Of a stretch of 64,000 nt of DNA, positions 56,645 through 63,946 are shown in pieces. Made by a program: the position numbers and the translations under genes. Every line of letters begins with the position of its first letter. Within the stretch, counting starts at the first letter, position 1. The DNA lies in the NCBI GenBank assembly GCA_964505215.1, contig CAZDGU010000009.1:52459-116458 (forward strand). Direction: 5' to 3'. This DNA comes from Gracilimonas sp964505215. GTDB lineage: Bacteria > Bacteroidota > Rhodothermia > Balneolales > Balneolaceae. Under the pieces are notes generated by a model. It searched no databases. It was given only the letters and a program-made list of their open reading frames with translations, and was not told the DNA's origin.

Positions 56645-57258
56645 ATAGAATGTTATTGTCACTCAATTTGACTGTGATAAGTGTGATTGATGTGATGGAT
56701 TTTGAACGTTAATCAGGAAATCTCGTTAACAAATAACCAATTCCCAAAAACTATTCCCCAATAAATCGTACATCGGTCGTTCGGTCTTTCGCAATTCAAA
56801 TCATTCCTGAAATCAGATAGTTTTAAATTTCACCATTCCGACCTCCTCTGTCTCCTCCTTCACAAGGAGGAGGATGCGTTGATATGCAGCTGTGTTTGTT
56901 TGGTTAAGTGGCTTGCAAACACCAGATGCGTTCTTTGATTATTGCTAATCCTGTAAATCCACAAAATCCCGGGCAATCCCGGTTCATAAACGAACATATT
57001 CGTTGATGATGTCAGTTGCCACATTTTCCGAGAATGCTTCGGCGTTTGGCAGGCCAAGCGTGATTCCGCAAAATAGCACCTCGAAAAAGGTTTCACTTGA
57101 GCTTACCTGAAGTGAAGGGCTTTTTATGGGCATGAAATTGATAAAACTAATTTCAACAACAGGTTTTGGGAAGATGTGGCTTAAAAAGCCGGAAGAATAT
57201 TCTTAAAATAATTGCCCCCCATTAAGGATATTGTTATATTTGGTGCTCTCGAAAATAT
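56645..57258. repeat. Decayed repeat-B relative and hairpin-rich intergenic DNA
   Basis: At about 56990-57095 the sequence TTCGTTGATGATGTCAGTTG and the following GCTTCGGCGTTTGGCAGG run parallel to repeat B but with many differences. A further palindrome (CTCCTCCTTCACAAGGAGGAG) is at about 56851-56872. No convincing gene; a 78-codon frame on the minus strand (56860-57096) has no recognisable features. Confidence 0.5.
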
Positions 57259-57332
57259 GCGCACGTAGCTCAGCTGGATAGAGCGTTTGGCTACGGACCA
57301 GAAGGTCAGGGGTTCGAATCCTCTCGTGCGTA
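57259..57332 (+). tRNA. tRNA-Arg (ACG)
   Basis: Acceptor GCGCACG pairs with CGTGCGT (one G-T pair), D arm AGCTCAGCTGGATAGAGC, anticodon loop CTACGGA giving ACG, T loop TTCGAAT and discriminator A57332. It lies about 60 bp from the 3' end of the integron integrase gene. Confidence 0.95.
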
Positions 57333-57335
57333 CTT

Positions 57336-57372
57336 AAAAGCTCTGTAAGTCATTGATTTACAGAGCTTTTTT
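57336..57372 (+). terminator. Terminator between tRNA-Arg and intI
   Basis: AAAAGCTCTGTAA and TTACAGAGCTTTT form a 13-bp stem with a 9-base loop and a T run. Flanked by A and T runs, it may serve both the tRNA and the convergent integrase gene. Confidence 0.85.
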
Positions 57373-57395
57373 GGTTTTAAGCAGGTGCTAAAACC

Positions 57396-58346
57396 TTACA
57401 TCATATCTACGGGACTTTTGATATAATTTCCGCCTTTATTTATTACGTGGGTATAAACCATGGTGGTTTTTAGATTTTTATGGCCCAGCAGCTCCTGTAC
57501 GGTGCGGATGTCGTAGCCACTTTGCAGTAAATGGGTTGCAAAAGAGTGGCGCAGCGTGTGGCAAGACACTTTTTTGTTAAGGCCAGCTTTTTTAAGTCTT
57601 TTTTGCACAAACCGGTCTGAAATATGATATCTATGCATTAGCCCGCTTCTGGGATCTTTAGAGATTTTTTTTGAAGGGAACACATACTGCCAGCGCAATG
57701 TTTTATCCTCATTCGGGTATTTTTTTGACAGTGCCTTTGGCAGCAACGTTTTCCCAAATCCTTTTGAAAGGTCTTTTTGGTGGAGCCTTTTCACATACTC
57801 AATTTGATTTTTGAGTTCAGGAATACATTTCTGAGGCAACAAACTCACCCTGTCTTTGTTTCCTTTTCCTGAACGCACCCACAGTTGTTCATAATCGAAG
57901 TCGATATCCTGAACCCGCAGCCTTAAGCCTTCTGAAATCCGCAGCCCGCTTCCATATAACAGCTTGCATATAAGTGCAGGCAAGCCGGAGAGGTGTTCAA
58001 ACAAAGCTGCTGTTTCTTCCACCGAAAGCACTACCGGAAGTTTTTTCGGTTTTTTTGCTCGCTGCAGGTTATTCAGTTTTAATGATGCCTCGCCCAGCAC
58101 CTCTTTATACAGAAATACCAACGCAGACAGCGCCTGATTTTGCGTACCCGCCGCTACATTTTTAGTATTAGCCAAGAAATTCAAAAACTGCTCCACTTCT
58201 CCTGCGCCCATTTTTTTGGGGTGAACCGTACCGTGATATTTTACAAAACGAACAATCCACCTTGTGTATGCCTGCTCTGTTTTATAACTATAATTTCTAC
58301 GGCGAATCTCTGCTTTAACCTGATCTATTAACTTTGGTTTAGCCAT
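57396..58346 (-). CDS. intI: Integron integrase (IntI family tyrosine recombinase)
   Basis: 316 aa. N-terminal SAM-like core-binding domain (about 5-90) and a catalytic domain with Arg136 (GSGLRISE), Lys161/164 (GKGNKDR), His263-x-x-Arg266 (CHTLRHSF), His289 (LGHKN) and nucleophile Tyr298. The extra segment at about 193-240 (GFGKTLLPKALS to KDPRSG), absent from XerC/D, is the IntI-specific insert needed to bind folded single-stranded attC. The end NYIKSPVDMM is also IntI-like. It recombines attC with attI. All catalytic residues are intact, so it should be active. It points away from the cassettes, the standard layout. Confidence 0.95.
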   Translation of the reverse strand: MAKPKLIDQVKAEIRRRNYSYKTEQAYTRWIVRFVKYHGTVHPKKMGAGEVEQFLNFLANTKNVAAGTQNQALSALVFLYKEVLGEASLKLNNLQRAKKPKKLPVVLSVEETAALFEHLSGLPALICKLLYGSGLRISEGLRLRVQDIDFDYEQLWVRSGKGNKDRVSLLPQKCIPELKNQIEYVKRLHQKDLSKGFGKTLLPKALSKKYPNEDKTLRWQYVFPSKKISKDPRSGLMHRYHISDRFVQKRLKKAGLNKKVSCHTLRHSFATHLLQSGYDIRTVQELLGHKNLKTTMVYTHVINKGGNYIKSPVDMM

Positions 58347-58373
58347 TATAAAATTGATTTATTGAATGGATGT

Positions 58374-58402
58374 ATTATCTTATAAGAGCTGTGGGGAATC
58401 AA
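58374..58402 (-). promoter_or_regulatory. Candidate integrase promoter (Pint)
   Basis: On the minus strand TTGATT and GATAAT are spaced by 17 bp, about 28 bp upstream of the intI start codon. The fit is to a sigma-70-like promoter of the proteobacterial kind, and Bacteroidota promoters differ, so this is only a candidate. No LexA-type operator could be confirmed. Confidence 0.3.
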
Positions 58403-58437
58403 TTCCTTACACTTTCACCGGATATTATACGAACCGC

Positions 58438-58559
58438 TTATCCGAACGGTGGTTCGGATAACATCCCAGATAAACCGAAAAAACGGGTTTTTTGATGCTG
58501 GGCGAAGGCAGTTTTCGTTCGCCCTAAATATCCCTCTTTCGGATAATATTATGTTAGTA
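58438..58559 (+). other. attI: attI recombination site and integrase-binding repeats
   Basis: The primary recombination site. The junction core GTTAGTA is at 58553-58559, with the cut after G58553. Upstream, TTATCCGAAC and GTTCGGATAA form an inverted pair (58438-58447 / 58452-58461), and TTCGGATAA recurs at 58538-58546, just before the core. This resembles the direct-repeat integrase-binding sites of attI1. A GGGCGAA/TTCGCCC hairpin lies between them (58500-58524). Confidence 0.8.
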
Positions 58560-58587
58560 GGCCAACTCAAATAATAAAACTTGAATC

Positions 58588-59823
58588 ATGCGGGTACTTT
58601 ACCTTCTTATTGTATTTCTTGCCTTTTTTGCTGGAAGTTGCTCAACCTCACAACTTGCAGAAAGTGAAAACAATAAAGACAAAAAATTAAACTCTGTTAA
58701 AGCTTATTTCTATGATAGCAACGGCTTAAAAGTATTGGACAATGAAACAAATACCACAAACTCTCTTATTGAGTTTACTCACATGCTTGTCCAGAGAAAA
58801 ATTTCACCTGATAATTCTAAAATTGCGGTTAACTATTTTAAAAATGACTCTTCTAAACTTGTAGTGCTTGATACAAATACAGAGCGAATTTGGGAAATTG
58901 AAAGTAAGTCTGATCAATATGTATTTACTTTTGAATGGTCTCCCAACAGTGATTCACTTGCTGTTGGTTATTTTACCGAAATAAAATCTGGAGATCGTTA
59001 TGTGGCAGGTGAGGGAGGGATTTTTATATCAAGTTTTGATGGAATAAAAAGAGAAGTCGGTTGTTCCGTATCAAAATCTGTAGATGCGTGGCTTTCAGGC
59101 GGAAAACTTGCCGTATCAAGTGGTCTTGGTAGTGAACATTTATATATAGTCAGTAAAGAAGACTGTAATACCATTCAAACCATTAACAAAAAAGATAAAC
59201 GGGACATTACTTTTTCACCTGATGGTAATAAAATTCTATTCTCTCGTTTTGAGGAAGTTTATAATCGATCATCTGGGACAACTCAAAATCTGCCTGAACT
59301 ATTTATTCTGGATGTAAAATCTGGCAATGATACCAAGATTGCCGGTTATCAACATGAGCCAAGAAATGCTTCGTGGTCTCCAAGTGGAAATAAAATAGCA
59401 TTTGATATTCAATCAGATGAGTGGTCAAATATTCACCACATTGCTGTTTATGATTTGGAAAAAGGTGAAGCTCAATTTATTGTTGATCGGGATGGATTTT
59501 ATGGTGTTGCTAATGATCAGAATCCACACTGGGACAAAACAGGTTCAAGGTTATTGATAAATAGAAGCTATGAAAGTACAAGTGGTTTAATTACGAATCA
59601 GAAGGTCATTAAAAATTTGAGTAATGGAGAAGATATAAAACTGGTTGAGAAAATTAATGACCCTAATAACTATAATGATATTCGCATTGGTACACTATTA
59701 GGTTGGTTCGAGGAAGATATTATCGCTTTTTCTGGTTCAGGCTACAAAGTTTTTAATACAAATGGTGATGAAATTTTAAGTCTCAGTAATTATCAAAATC
59801 TATTATTTGTGACATCAAAATAG
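58588..59823 (+). CDS. Cassette 1: TolB/WD40-like beta-propeller lipoprotein
   Basis: 411 aa. Lipobox FFAGSC (Cys18) then repeated propeller blades: KISPDNSKIAVNYF, FEWSPNSDSLAVGYF, DITFSPDGNKILFSRF, NASWSPSGNKIAFDIQ and NPHWDKTGSRLLINR, each with the SPDG-type turn. Probably an outer-membrane or periplasmic lipoprotein; propellers of this kind bind partners and are rarely catalytic alone. The coding region fills most of the cassette: ATG 34 bp from the cassette start and stop 10 bp before the attC R'' box. It may use an attI-side promoter. Confidence 0.85.
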   Translation: MRVLYLLIVFLAFFAGSCSTSQLAESENNKDKKLNSVKAYFYDSNGLKVLDNETNTTNSLIEFTHMLVQRKISPDNSKIAVNYFKNDSSKLVVLDTNTERIWEIESKSDQYVFTFEWSPNSDSLAVGYFTEIKSGDRYVAGEGGIFISSFDGIKREVGCSVSKSVDAWLSGGKLAVSSGLGSEHLYIVSKEDCNTIQTINKKDKRDITFSPDGNKILFSRFEEVYNRSSGTTQNLPELFILDVKSGNDTKIAGYQHEPRNASWSPSGNKIAFDIQSDEWSNIHHIAVYDLEKGEAQFIVDRDGFYGVANDQNPHWDKTGSRLLINRSYESTSGLITNQKVIKNLSNGEDIKLVEKINDPNNYNDIRIGTLLGWFEEDIIAFSGSGYKVFNTNGDEILSLSNYQNLLFVTSK

Positions 59824-59833
59824 TGCTCTGGCC

Positions 59834-59955
59834 TACTAACAAGCGCATCAACTGGGACGCGGACGTGCTATTGGTTTCCGGTGTTGCTTGTTTTGAATTT
59901 TTAGCCGTTTATTAACTCATAATCCCCGCGCCCGTTATGCGCTGGGTCGTTATAC
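59834..59955 (+). other. attC: attC site of cassette 1
   Basis: 122 bp. R'' TACTAAC (with preceding GCC it is the exact complement of the cassette's own start, GTTAGTAGGC) and R' GTTATAC. Inner arms AAGCGCATC... and ...ATGCGCT pair, followed by GGGACGCGG against CCGCGCCC. The wording resembles Vibrio VCR sites. Cut after G59949. Confidence 0.9.
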
Positions 59956-59996
59956 CCTAAGATCAAAAAAACAACTTTAACCAAAATACCTTAACC

Positions 59997-60317
59997 ATGA
60001 CTCAACGAGCCATTTTAATTGTATCTACTCTCTTCCTGTTGCTTGGCTGTTCGAAAACAGATGCAGATTTAACAGAATTGCCGGAACTGACAATCGATCT
60101 TGAAATTTCCAATACTGAAATCATTAAGCTTGACGGTAAAGAGCTTCATATCTCTTTTTTTGAAAACGTATTTGAGACTTTATCGAACTCGTATGATCTC
60201 ACAGTAGATATTAAAGTCCAGCCGGATGCCATGACAGGTGTTGTTATGGATGTTACCCACTTGGTATACAAGTACAAGCCTTCACTTGCATATCGGACAA
60301 GTTTGAAAGAGAAATGA
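59997..60317 (+). CDS. Cassette 2, first gene: small lipoprotein
   Basis: 106 aa. Lipobox LLLGC (Cys18) and a short beta-rich domain, with no family recognised. Its stop codon overlaps the next gene's start (ATGA), so the two are translationally coupled. Two-gene cassettes are uncommon and tight coupling suggests a functional pair. Confidence 0.8.
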   Translation: MTQRAILIVSTLFLLLGCSKTDADLTELPELTIDLEISNTEIIKLDGKELHISFFENVFETLSNSYDLTVDIKVQPDAMTGVVMDVTHLVYKYKPSLAYRTSLKEK

Positions 60318-61363
60318 GAAAATTTCACTTATTGCATCTGTTTTTGTTTATCTGCTTGGCATCCTGTGCTAAGGTGTCAGAAGAAGTTGAAATACCTGAG
60401 TCCATTGAAATCCATGATTTCGAGACAATCGTGTCGTTTGATGAAGTTGTTTTAGCTAATCCTCAAAGAATACGATTTGATGGCAATGAAGGGTTAATTG
60501 TTTTTGATAGTGGTCTGGAAAACGTAGTGCGATTTTCACTTGATGGATCAATCATCCATGAGATTGGCAGAAAAGGAAGCGGGCCCGGGGAATATCAATC
60601 AGTTTCAAATATTTACATATTGGATAACTCGATTTATCTGGTTGACGACAGGCAGTTCATCGTTCATCAGTTCTCACAGGATGGAAATCACAATTCTTCC
60701 CTGGTTTATGGAGACTTCGGAACACATCGGATTAATAAACCTACCGTGCTCAACCAGGAAGATCTGCTTATTCCAAATTCTACAGCTGATCAGGCTTTGT
60801 TTAAAGTGATAAATTGGAGTGGTGAAGAACTTTCGCAATTTGGCCAAGTTCCTGAAGGGAGTGTCGATCAGCTCGATTATGATGTATACAGGCCAGCAAT
60901 AACAAATCGTGTAGTACCTGACTACTTTAAACCTCATGTGTTTGCCGTTAATAGCGATAATGGGTCGGCATTCATTGTATATGAAGCATTTCCGAAAATT
61001 AGCAATTATGACCTAAGCGGAGAGCTACTATGGAAAACTGAAATCAAAGACGTACCGGAAATAGATTCAGTAGCTACCGAATATTATAATTTTATGGATA
61101 TGATATTACGTCAGGCAAATGCCGTTCAGCCGCTGAGAAAATATGTTGATGGAGTCAGTAAGAATGGCCGACTGTTTGTTTCGACAAATACGAGTCATGA
61201 TAATCCGCTTTGGATTCATGAGTTTGATGAAAACGGGAAATTAGTAAATAGATATGTATTTAGATCAGAGGTAGGCCTAAAATCACATTTTGATATCGAC
61301 ATCAACGAACGGAGAATATTTGTTATAACAGAAGAAGGAGAAATTCGAGCGTATCAATTTTAA
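60314..61363 (+). CDS. Cassette 2, second gene: 6-bladed beta-propeller lipoprotein
   Basis: 349 aa. Lipobox CLASC (Cys18), then an NHL-like six-bladed propeller typical of Bacteroidota: NPQRIRFDGNEGLIVFDSG, VVRFSLDGSIIHEIGRKGSGPGEYQ (the KGSGPGEY hallmark) and VHQFSQDGNHN. Members are surface or periplasmic lipoproteins of unknown role. It probably acts with the small lipoprotein encoded in the same cassette. Confidence 0.87.
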   Translation: MRKFHLLHLFLFICLASCAKVSEEVEIPESIEIHDFETIVSFDEVVLANPQRIRFDGNEGLIVFDSGLENVVRFSLDGSIIHEIGRKGSGPGEYQSVSNIYILDNSIYLVDDRQFIVHQFSQDGNHNSSLVYGDFGTHRINKPTVLNQEDLLIPNSTADQALFKVINWSGEELSQFGQVPEGSVDQLDYDVYRPAITNRVVPDYFKPHVFAVNSDNGSAFIVYEAFPKISNYDLSGELLWKTEIKDVPEIDSVATEYYNFMDMILRQANAVQPLRKYVDGVSKNGRLFVSTNTSHDNPLWIHEFDENGKLVNRYVFRSEVGLKSHFDIDINERRIFVITEEGEIRAYQF

Positions 61364-61376
61364 TACGTAGTTTCGG

Positions 61377-61466
61377 GTATAACCAGCAATTCCTGCTGAC
61401 GGGTTCACTTTGGTTGCGCGACTCTTGAGTTGATTGCCCCGCAGCAGAATTGCCAAACCGTTATAC
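61377..61466 (+). other. attC: attC site of cassette 2 (divergent, 90 bp)
   Basis: R'' GTATAAC (within CGGGTATAAC, complement of the cassette start GTTATACCC with one difference) and R' GTTATAC. The arms CAGCAATTCCTGCTG and CAGCAGAATTGC pair. It lacks the GCGYWT...GGGACGC arm wording of the other attC sites, which suggests this cassette came from a different integron lineage. Cut after G61460. Confidence 0.85.
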
Positions 61467-61491
61467 CACTAAGATTCAGAATAGATCATTA

Positions 61492-61749
61492 ATGAAATTA
61501 GGATTTAAAAACATATTCGGAATAAGTCTTATTCTTTTGGCAGTTTTTATGATGAGAGATTCGACTTATACGTTTATTAAAACTTTTTTGGTGGATAATG
61601 GAATTTCAATTTGGGCTGCGGTTCTTTTCACTTGGTTATTAGTTGGTACTTCATTTTTATGTGGGGCAGTTCTAATTAAAGTATCTATGGCAAATAAAAA
61701 TAGTGGTATAACAAAGCGTTTTAAATCGGACGCGGACGGGGTTCGATGA
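61492..61749 (+). CDS. Cassette 3: small two-TM membrane protein reading into its attC
   Basis: 85 aa from the ATG at 61492. Two TM helices (about 5-22 and 38-62). No stop occurs before the attC, so the last roughly 15 residues (SGITKRFKSDADGVR) are encoded by the attC3 R''/L'' arm, and translation stops at 61747-61749 inside it. No family recognised. Confidence 0.7.
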   Translation: MKLGFKNIFGISLILLAVFMMRDSTYTFIKTFLVDNGISIWAAVLFTWLLVGTSFLCGAVLIKVSMANKNSGITKRFKSDADGVR

Positions 61750-61830
61750 AACTTGTTTGTAAGGAATTAATTTTGCTACTTCAAAAGAAAATCATAATCC
61801 CCGCGCCGTTTAAACGCTGGGCCGTTAGGT
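61706..61830 (+). other. attC: attC site of cassette 3
   Basis: 125 bp. R'' GTATAAC (complement of the cassette's GTTATAC start), R' GTTAGGT, arms AAAGCGTTTTAAA/TTTAAACGCT and CGGACGCGG/CCGCGCCG. Cut after G61824. Confidence 0.9.
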
Positions 61831-62124
61831 ACACTCCTTTTCTAAAATATTCTCAGCCATTTCCAAAGCATCAATGTTTCCCCTCAATGTGTGTAGGTAC
61901 TCATCGTGGTCAATATCCGCCAACTCTCTTGCGTGCCGAAAAAAGATAGCATGTGAGCTTCCTACCATATCACACCACTCTTGCTGTGCTGGCCATGTAT
62001 TAGGCTCTCCAGCCTCAAGTAGCTCTTTGTTTCGCTCTTTAAGAAGTTGTTTTGCTAATGCAAGCTGGCTCTTATAAAGCATCTTCCAAAGTTCTTTTTC
62101 TAAATCGGTTTCAAAATTATCCAT
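61825..62124 (-). CDS. Cassette 4: reverse-oriented gene of unknown function
   Basis: 99 aa on the strand opposite to the array, from the ATG at 62124 (MDNFETDLEKELWK). A TTG at 62142 inside attC4 is in frame but less likely. Charged, helical, soluble, with no recognised domain. The TAA stop is built from the first three bases of the cassette (TTA after the cut), so it is supplied by the integrated junction itself. Reverse genes must carry their own promoter, which is common for toxin-antitoxin and similar self-contained cassettes; nothing here shows that directly. Confidence 0.7.
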   Translation of the reverse strand: MDNFETDLEKELWKMLYKSQLALAKQLLKERNKELLEAGEPNTWPAQQEWCDMVGSSHAIFFRHARELADIDHDEYLHTLRGNIDALEMAENILEKECT

Positions 62125-62133
62125 AGATTGTGT

Positions 62134-62257
62134 ACCTAACAAGGCGCATCAACTGGGGACGCAGCCCGAGTATTTGCACCTTTGGTTTTTGTTTCTGTTT
62201 TTGTATCGTTGTTCAAGTTCATAATCTCTGCGCCCGTTATGCGCAAGGGCGTTAGCT
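62134..62257 (+). other. attC: attC site of cassette 4
   Basis: 124 bp. R'' ACCTAAC within GTGTACCTAAC, the exact complement of the cassette start GTTAGGTACAC. R' GTTAGCT. Arms AAGGCGCATC and ATGCGCAAGG pair, with GGGGACGCAG against CTGCGCCC. Cut after G62251. Confidence 0.92.
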
Positions 62258-62285
62258 TTCTTTTTCCTATTCATAAATTTAAAGC

Positions 62286-63407
62286 ATGGAATATTCAATA
62301 GATCCATTTCTGTTCAATAGTTTATTCAAAGCCTTTAGTAACCATGTCAAGTCAAAAAGTAAAATTGATGATTTGTCCTTTGTCAGCAATCCATATTTAG
62401 AAGAAAATGAATTCTATAAATATGAAGTATATAACCAAGGTCGGAAAAAATTAGACTTTAAATCTTGGAAGGAATCAGACATTGGGACAGGAAAAATCGC
62501 GAAGGCAGTCATTTCAGCAATTGAAATGGAAAACAATAATTTAGTCACTTGGCAACCAAGATATGGTGAAAGTGCTCTTGCCCACTATGGTTTAAAGAAA
62601 GCAGTTAATGATTCCGAAAACCTTTCGAAATTCGACTCAATTTTCTTTGAACTATACCTGACTCAAAATGATGAAAAAGTCTTCAATGATCTAATTGGGT
62701 TATTTGGCAAAAGATATCCTTTGTTGGCTTATCTGTACTTCTTGAAAGATAGAAATAGATTTATGCCTATTGCGCCATCCTATTTTGATAAAGGCTTTAA
62801 CATGCTTGGCGTGAATTTTAAAACGAGTCATCAATGTTCTTGGAATAATTACCAAATTTATAATGAATTACTTACCGAGTTAAAAATATTGCTCGAAGAA
62901 CAAATCAATTCCGATGTATCGCTTTTAGATTCTCATTCTTTCCTTTGGATAACGGTTAGAAAGCTCGGTGACGAAATTGATTTTTCAGAGAAAGAAAAAT
63001 ACTCCAAACTCACAGAAAAAGAGCGTAAAATAGTTACAAAAGCAAGAATTGGTCAAGGTAGATTTAGAGAACTGCTCATTAATTATTGGAATGTCTGTGC
63101 TGTAACCGGTTGTACTAACAAAAGTCTTTTAACTGCTTCGCACATAAAACCATGGCGAGAATGTTCTGTTGAGGAAGCGATTGATAGATACAATGGTATT
63201 TTATTATCACCTGCAATTGATGCTGCTTTTGATCTGGGATTAATCAGCTTTAAAGATGATGGCCAAATTTTAATCTCCAAATCATTGTCAAAATCGGATG
63301 CTAAATCATTGGGAATTAATTCTGAATTGAAAATCAATAAAATAACTGATAAGCATAAAGAATATTTAGACTACCACCGTGAAAATATCTTTGAGACAGA
63401 AAGCTAA
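62286..63407 (+). CDS. Cassette 5: HNH endonuclease-domain protein
   Basis: 373 aa. The C-terminal HNH_2-type domain (about 250-340) has CAVTGCTNKSLLTASHIKPW (His286 in ASHIKPW), the Asn of RYNGILLSP (N303) and DAAFDLGLISF. The N-terminal 240 residues are mixed alpha/beta and unrecognised, as in many restriction-like nucleases where they bind DNA or a partner. A stand-alone restriction or phage-defence nuclease is plausible. The stop codon TAA lies in the attC5 R'' box. Confidence 0.85.
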   Translation: MEYSIDPFLFNSLFKAFSNHVKSKSKIDDLSFVSNPYLEENEFYKYEVYNQGRKKLDFKSWKESDIGTGKIAKAVISAIEMENNNLVTWQPRYGESALAHYGLKKAVNDSENLSKFDSIFFELYLTQNDEKVFNDLIGLFGKRYPLLAYLYFLKDRNRFMPIAPSYFDKGFNMLGVNFKTSHQCSWNNYQIYNELLTELKILLEEQINSDVSLLDSHSFLWITVRKLGDEIDFSEKEKYSKLTEKERKIVTKARIGQGRFRELLINYWNVCAVTGCTNKSLLTASHIKPWRECSVEEAIDRYNGILLSPAIDAAFDLGLISFKDDGQILISKSLSKSDAKSLGINSELKINKITDKHKEYLDYHRENIFETES

Positions 63408-63526
63408 CAAAGCGTTTTAAGGGGACGCAGACGCGTCTTTAAATATTTTTTGCCACTAATTATTGAAATGAATAACCTCTTAAAAACTTATAATCTCTGC
63501 GCCCCTTAAACGCAGGGCCGTTATGC
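63402..63526 (+). other. attC: attC site of cassette 5
   Basis: 125 bp. R'' AGCTAAC within AGAAAGCTAAC, the exact complement of the cassette start GTTAGCTTTCT. R' GTTATGC. Arms AAAGCGTTTTAAGG and CCTTAAACGCAG pair, with GGGACGCAG against CTGCGCCC. Cut after G63520. Confidence 0.92.
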
Positions 63527-63545
63527 ATACAAACCAATAAAGAAT

Positions 63546-63938
63546 ATGGAGCTCTGGAAAAAACTTGGAATTTTAACTTTTGCTCTAATTTTATTGGGCG
63601 TTATTGTGATCGCTTTCGAGGTTTTGAATAGCCAACCGAATATCCAACAAGAAGTCAGAATCGATACCTTTAGTGATTCACTTTCGCTGACATTTTATGC
63701 TCCACAAAGTGATCCAATTCATTCACTATTGTTTGAAGCAAAAGCAGAAATTAATGGGAGTGCAACAGTACGATTAAGTCACTCTGGTTCTGTCCCGCCA
63801 AGAGCTTTTGAAATTTCAACAAATAGCCCAAGTGTGTTATATGATGGAGACTGGTATCATGACCATGTAACTTTAACTCTTAATCCAGACAGTTTAACTT
63901 CGGGTAGCTTATTAATTTCATATACCTTTTATCAGTAA
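63546..63938 (+). CDS. Cassette 6: single-TM membrane-anchored protein, function unknown
   Basis: 130 aa. One N-terminal TM helix (about 7-27) followed by a beta-rich extracytoplasmic domain with no recognised family. The ATG is 25 bp inside the cassette and the stop is 8 bp before the attC R'' box, so coding fills the cassette. Low G+C like its neighbours. Confidence 0.75.
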   Translation: MELWKKLGILTFALILLGVIVIAFEVLNSQPNIQQEVRIDTFSDSLSLTFYAPQSDPIHSLLFEAKAEINGSATVRLSHSGSVPPRAFEISTNSPSVLYDGDWYHDHVTLTLNPDSLTSGSLLISYTFYQ

Positions 63939-63946
63939 AATTGTAT

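Noticed and set aside
56860..57096. 78-codon frame on the minus strand before tRNA-Arg
   Set aside because: Low-complexity, repeat-derived sequence (palindromic CCTCCTT...AAGGAGG and decayed repeat B). No plausible start context.
57396..58346. Reading the recombinase as XerC/XerD or a phage integrase
   Set aside because: The IntI-specific insert (about residues 193-240), the SPVDMM-type end, and the flanking attI and attC sites identify an integron integrase.
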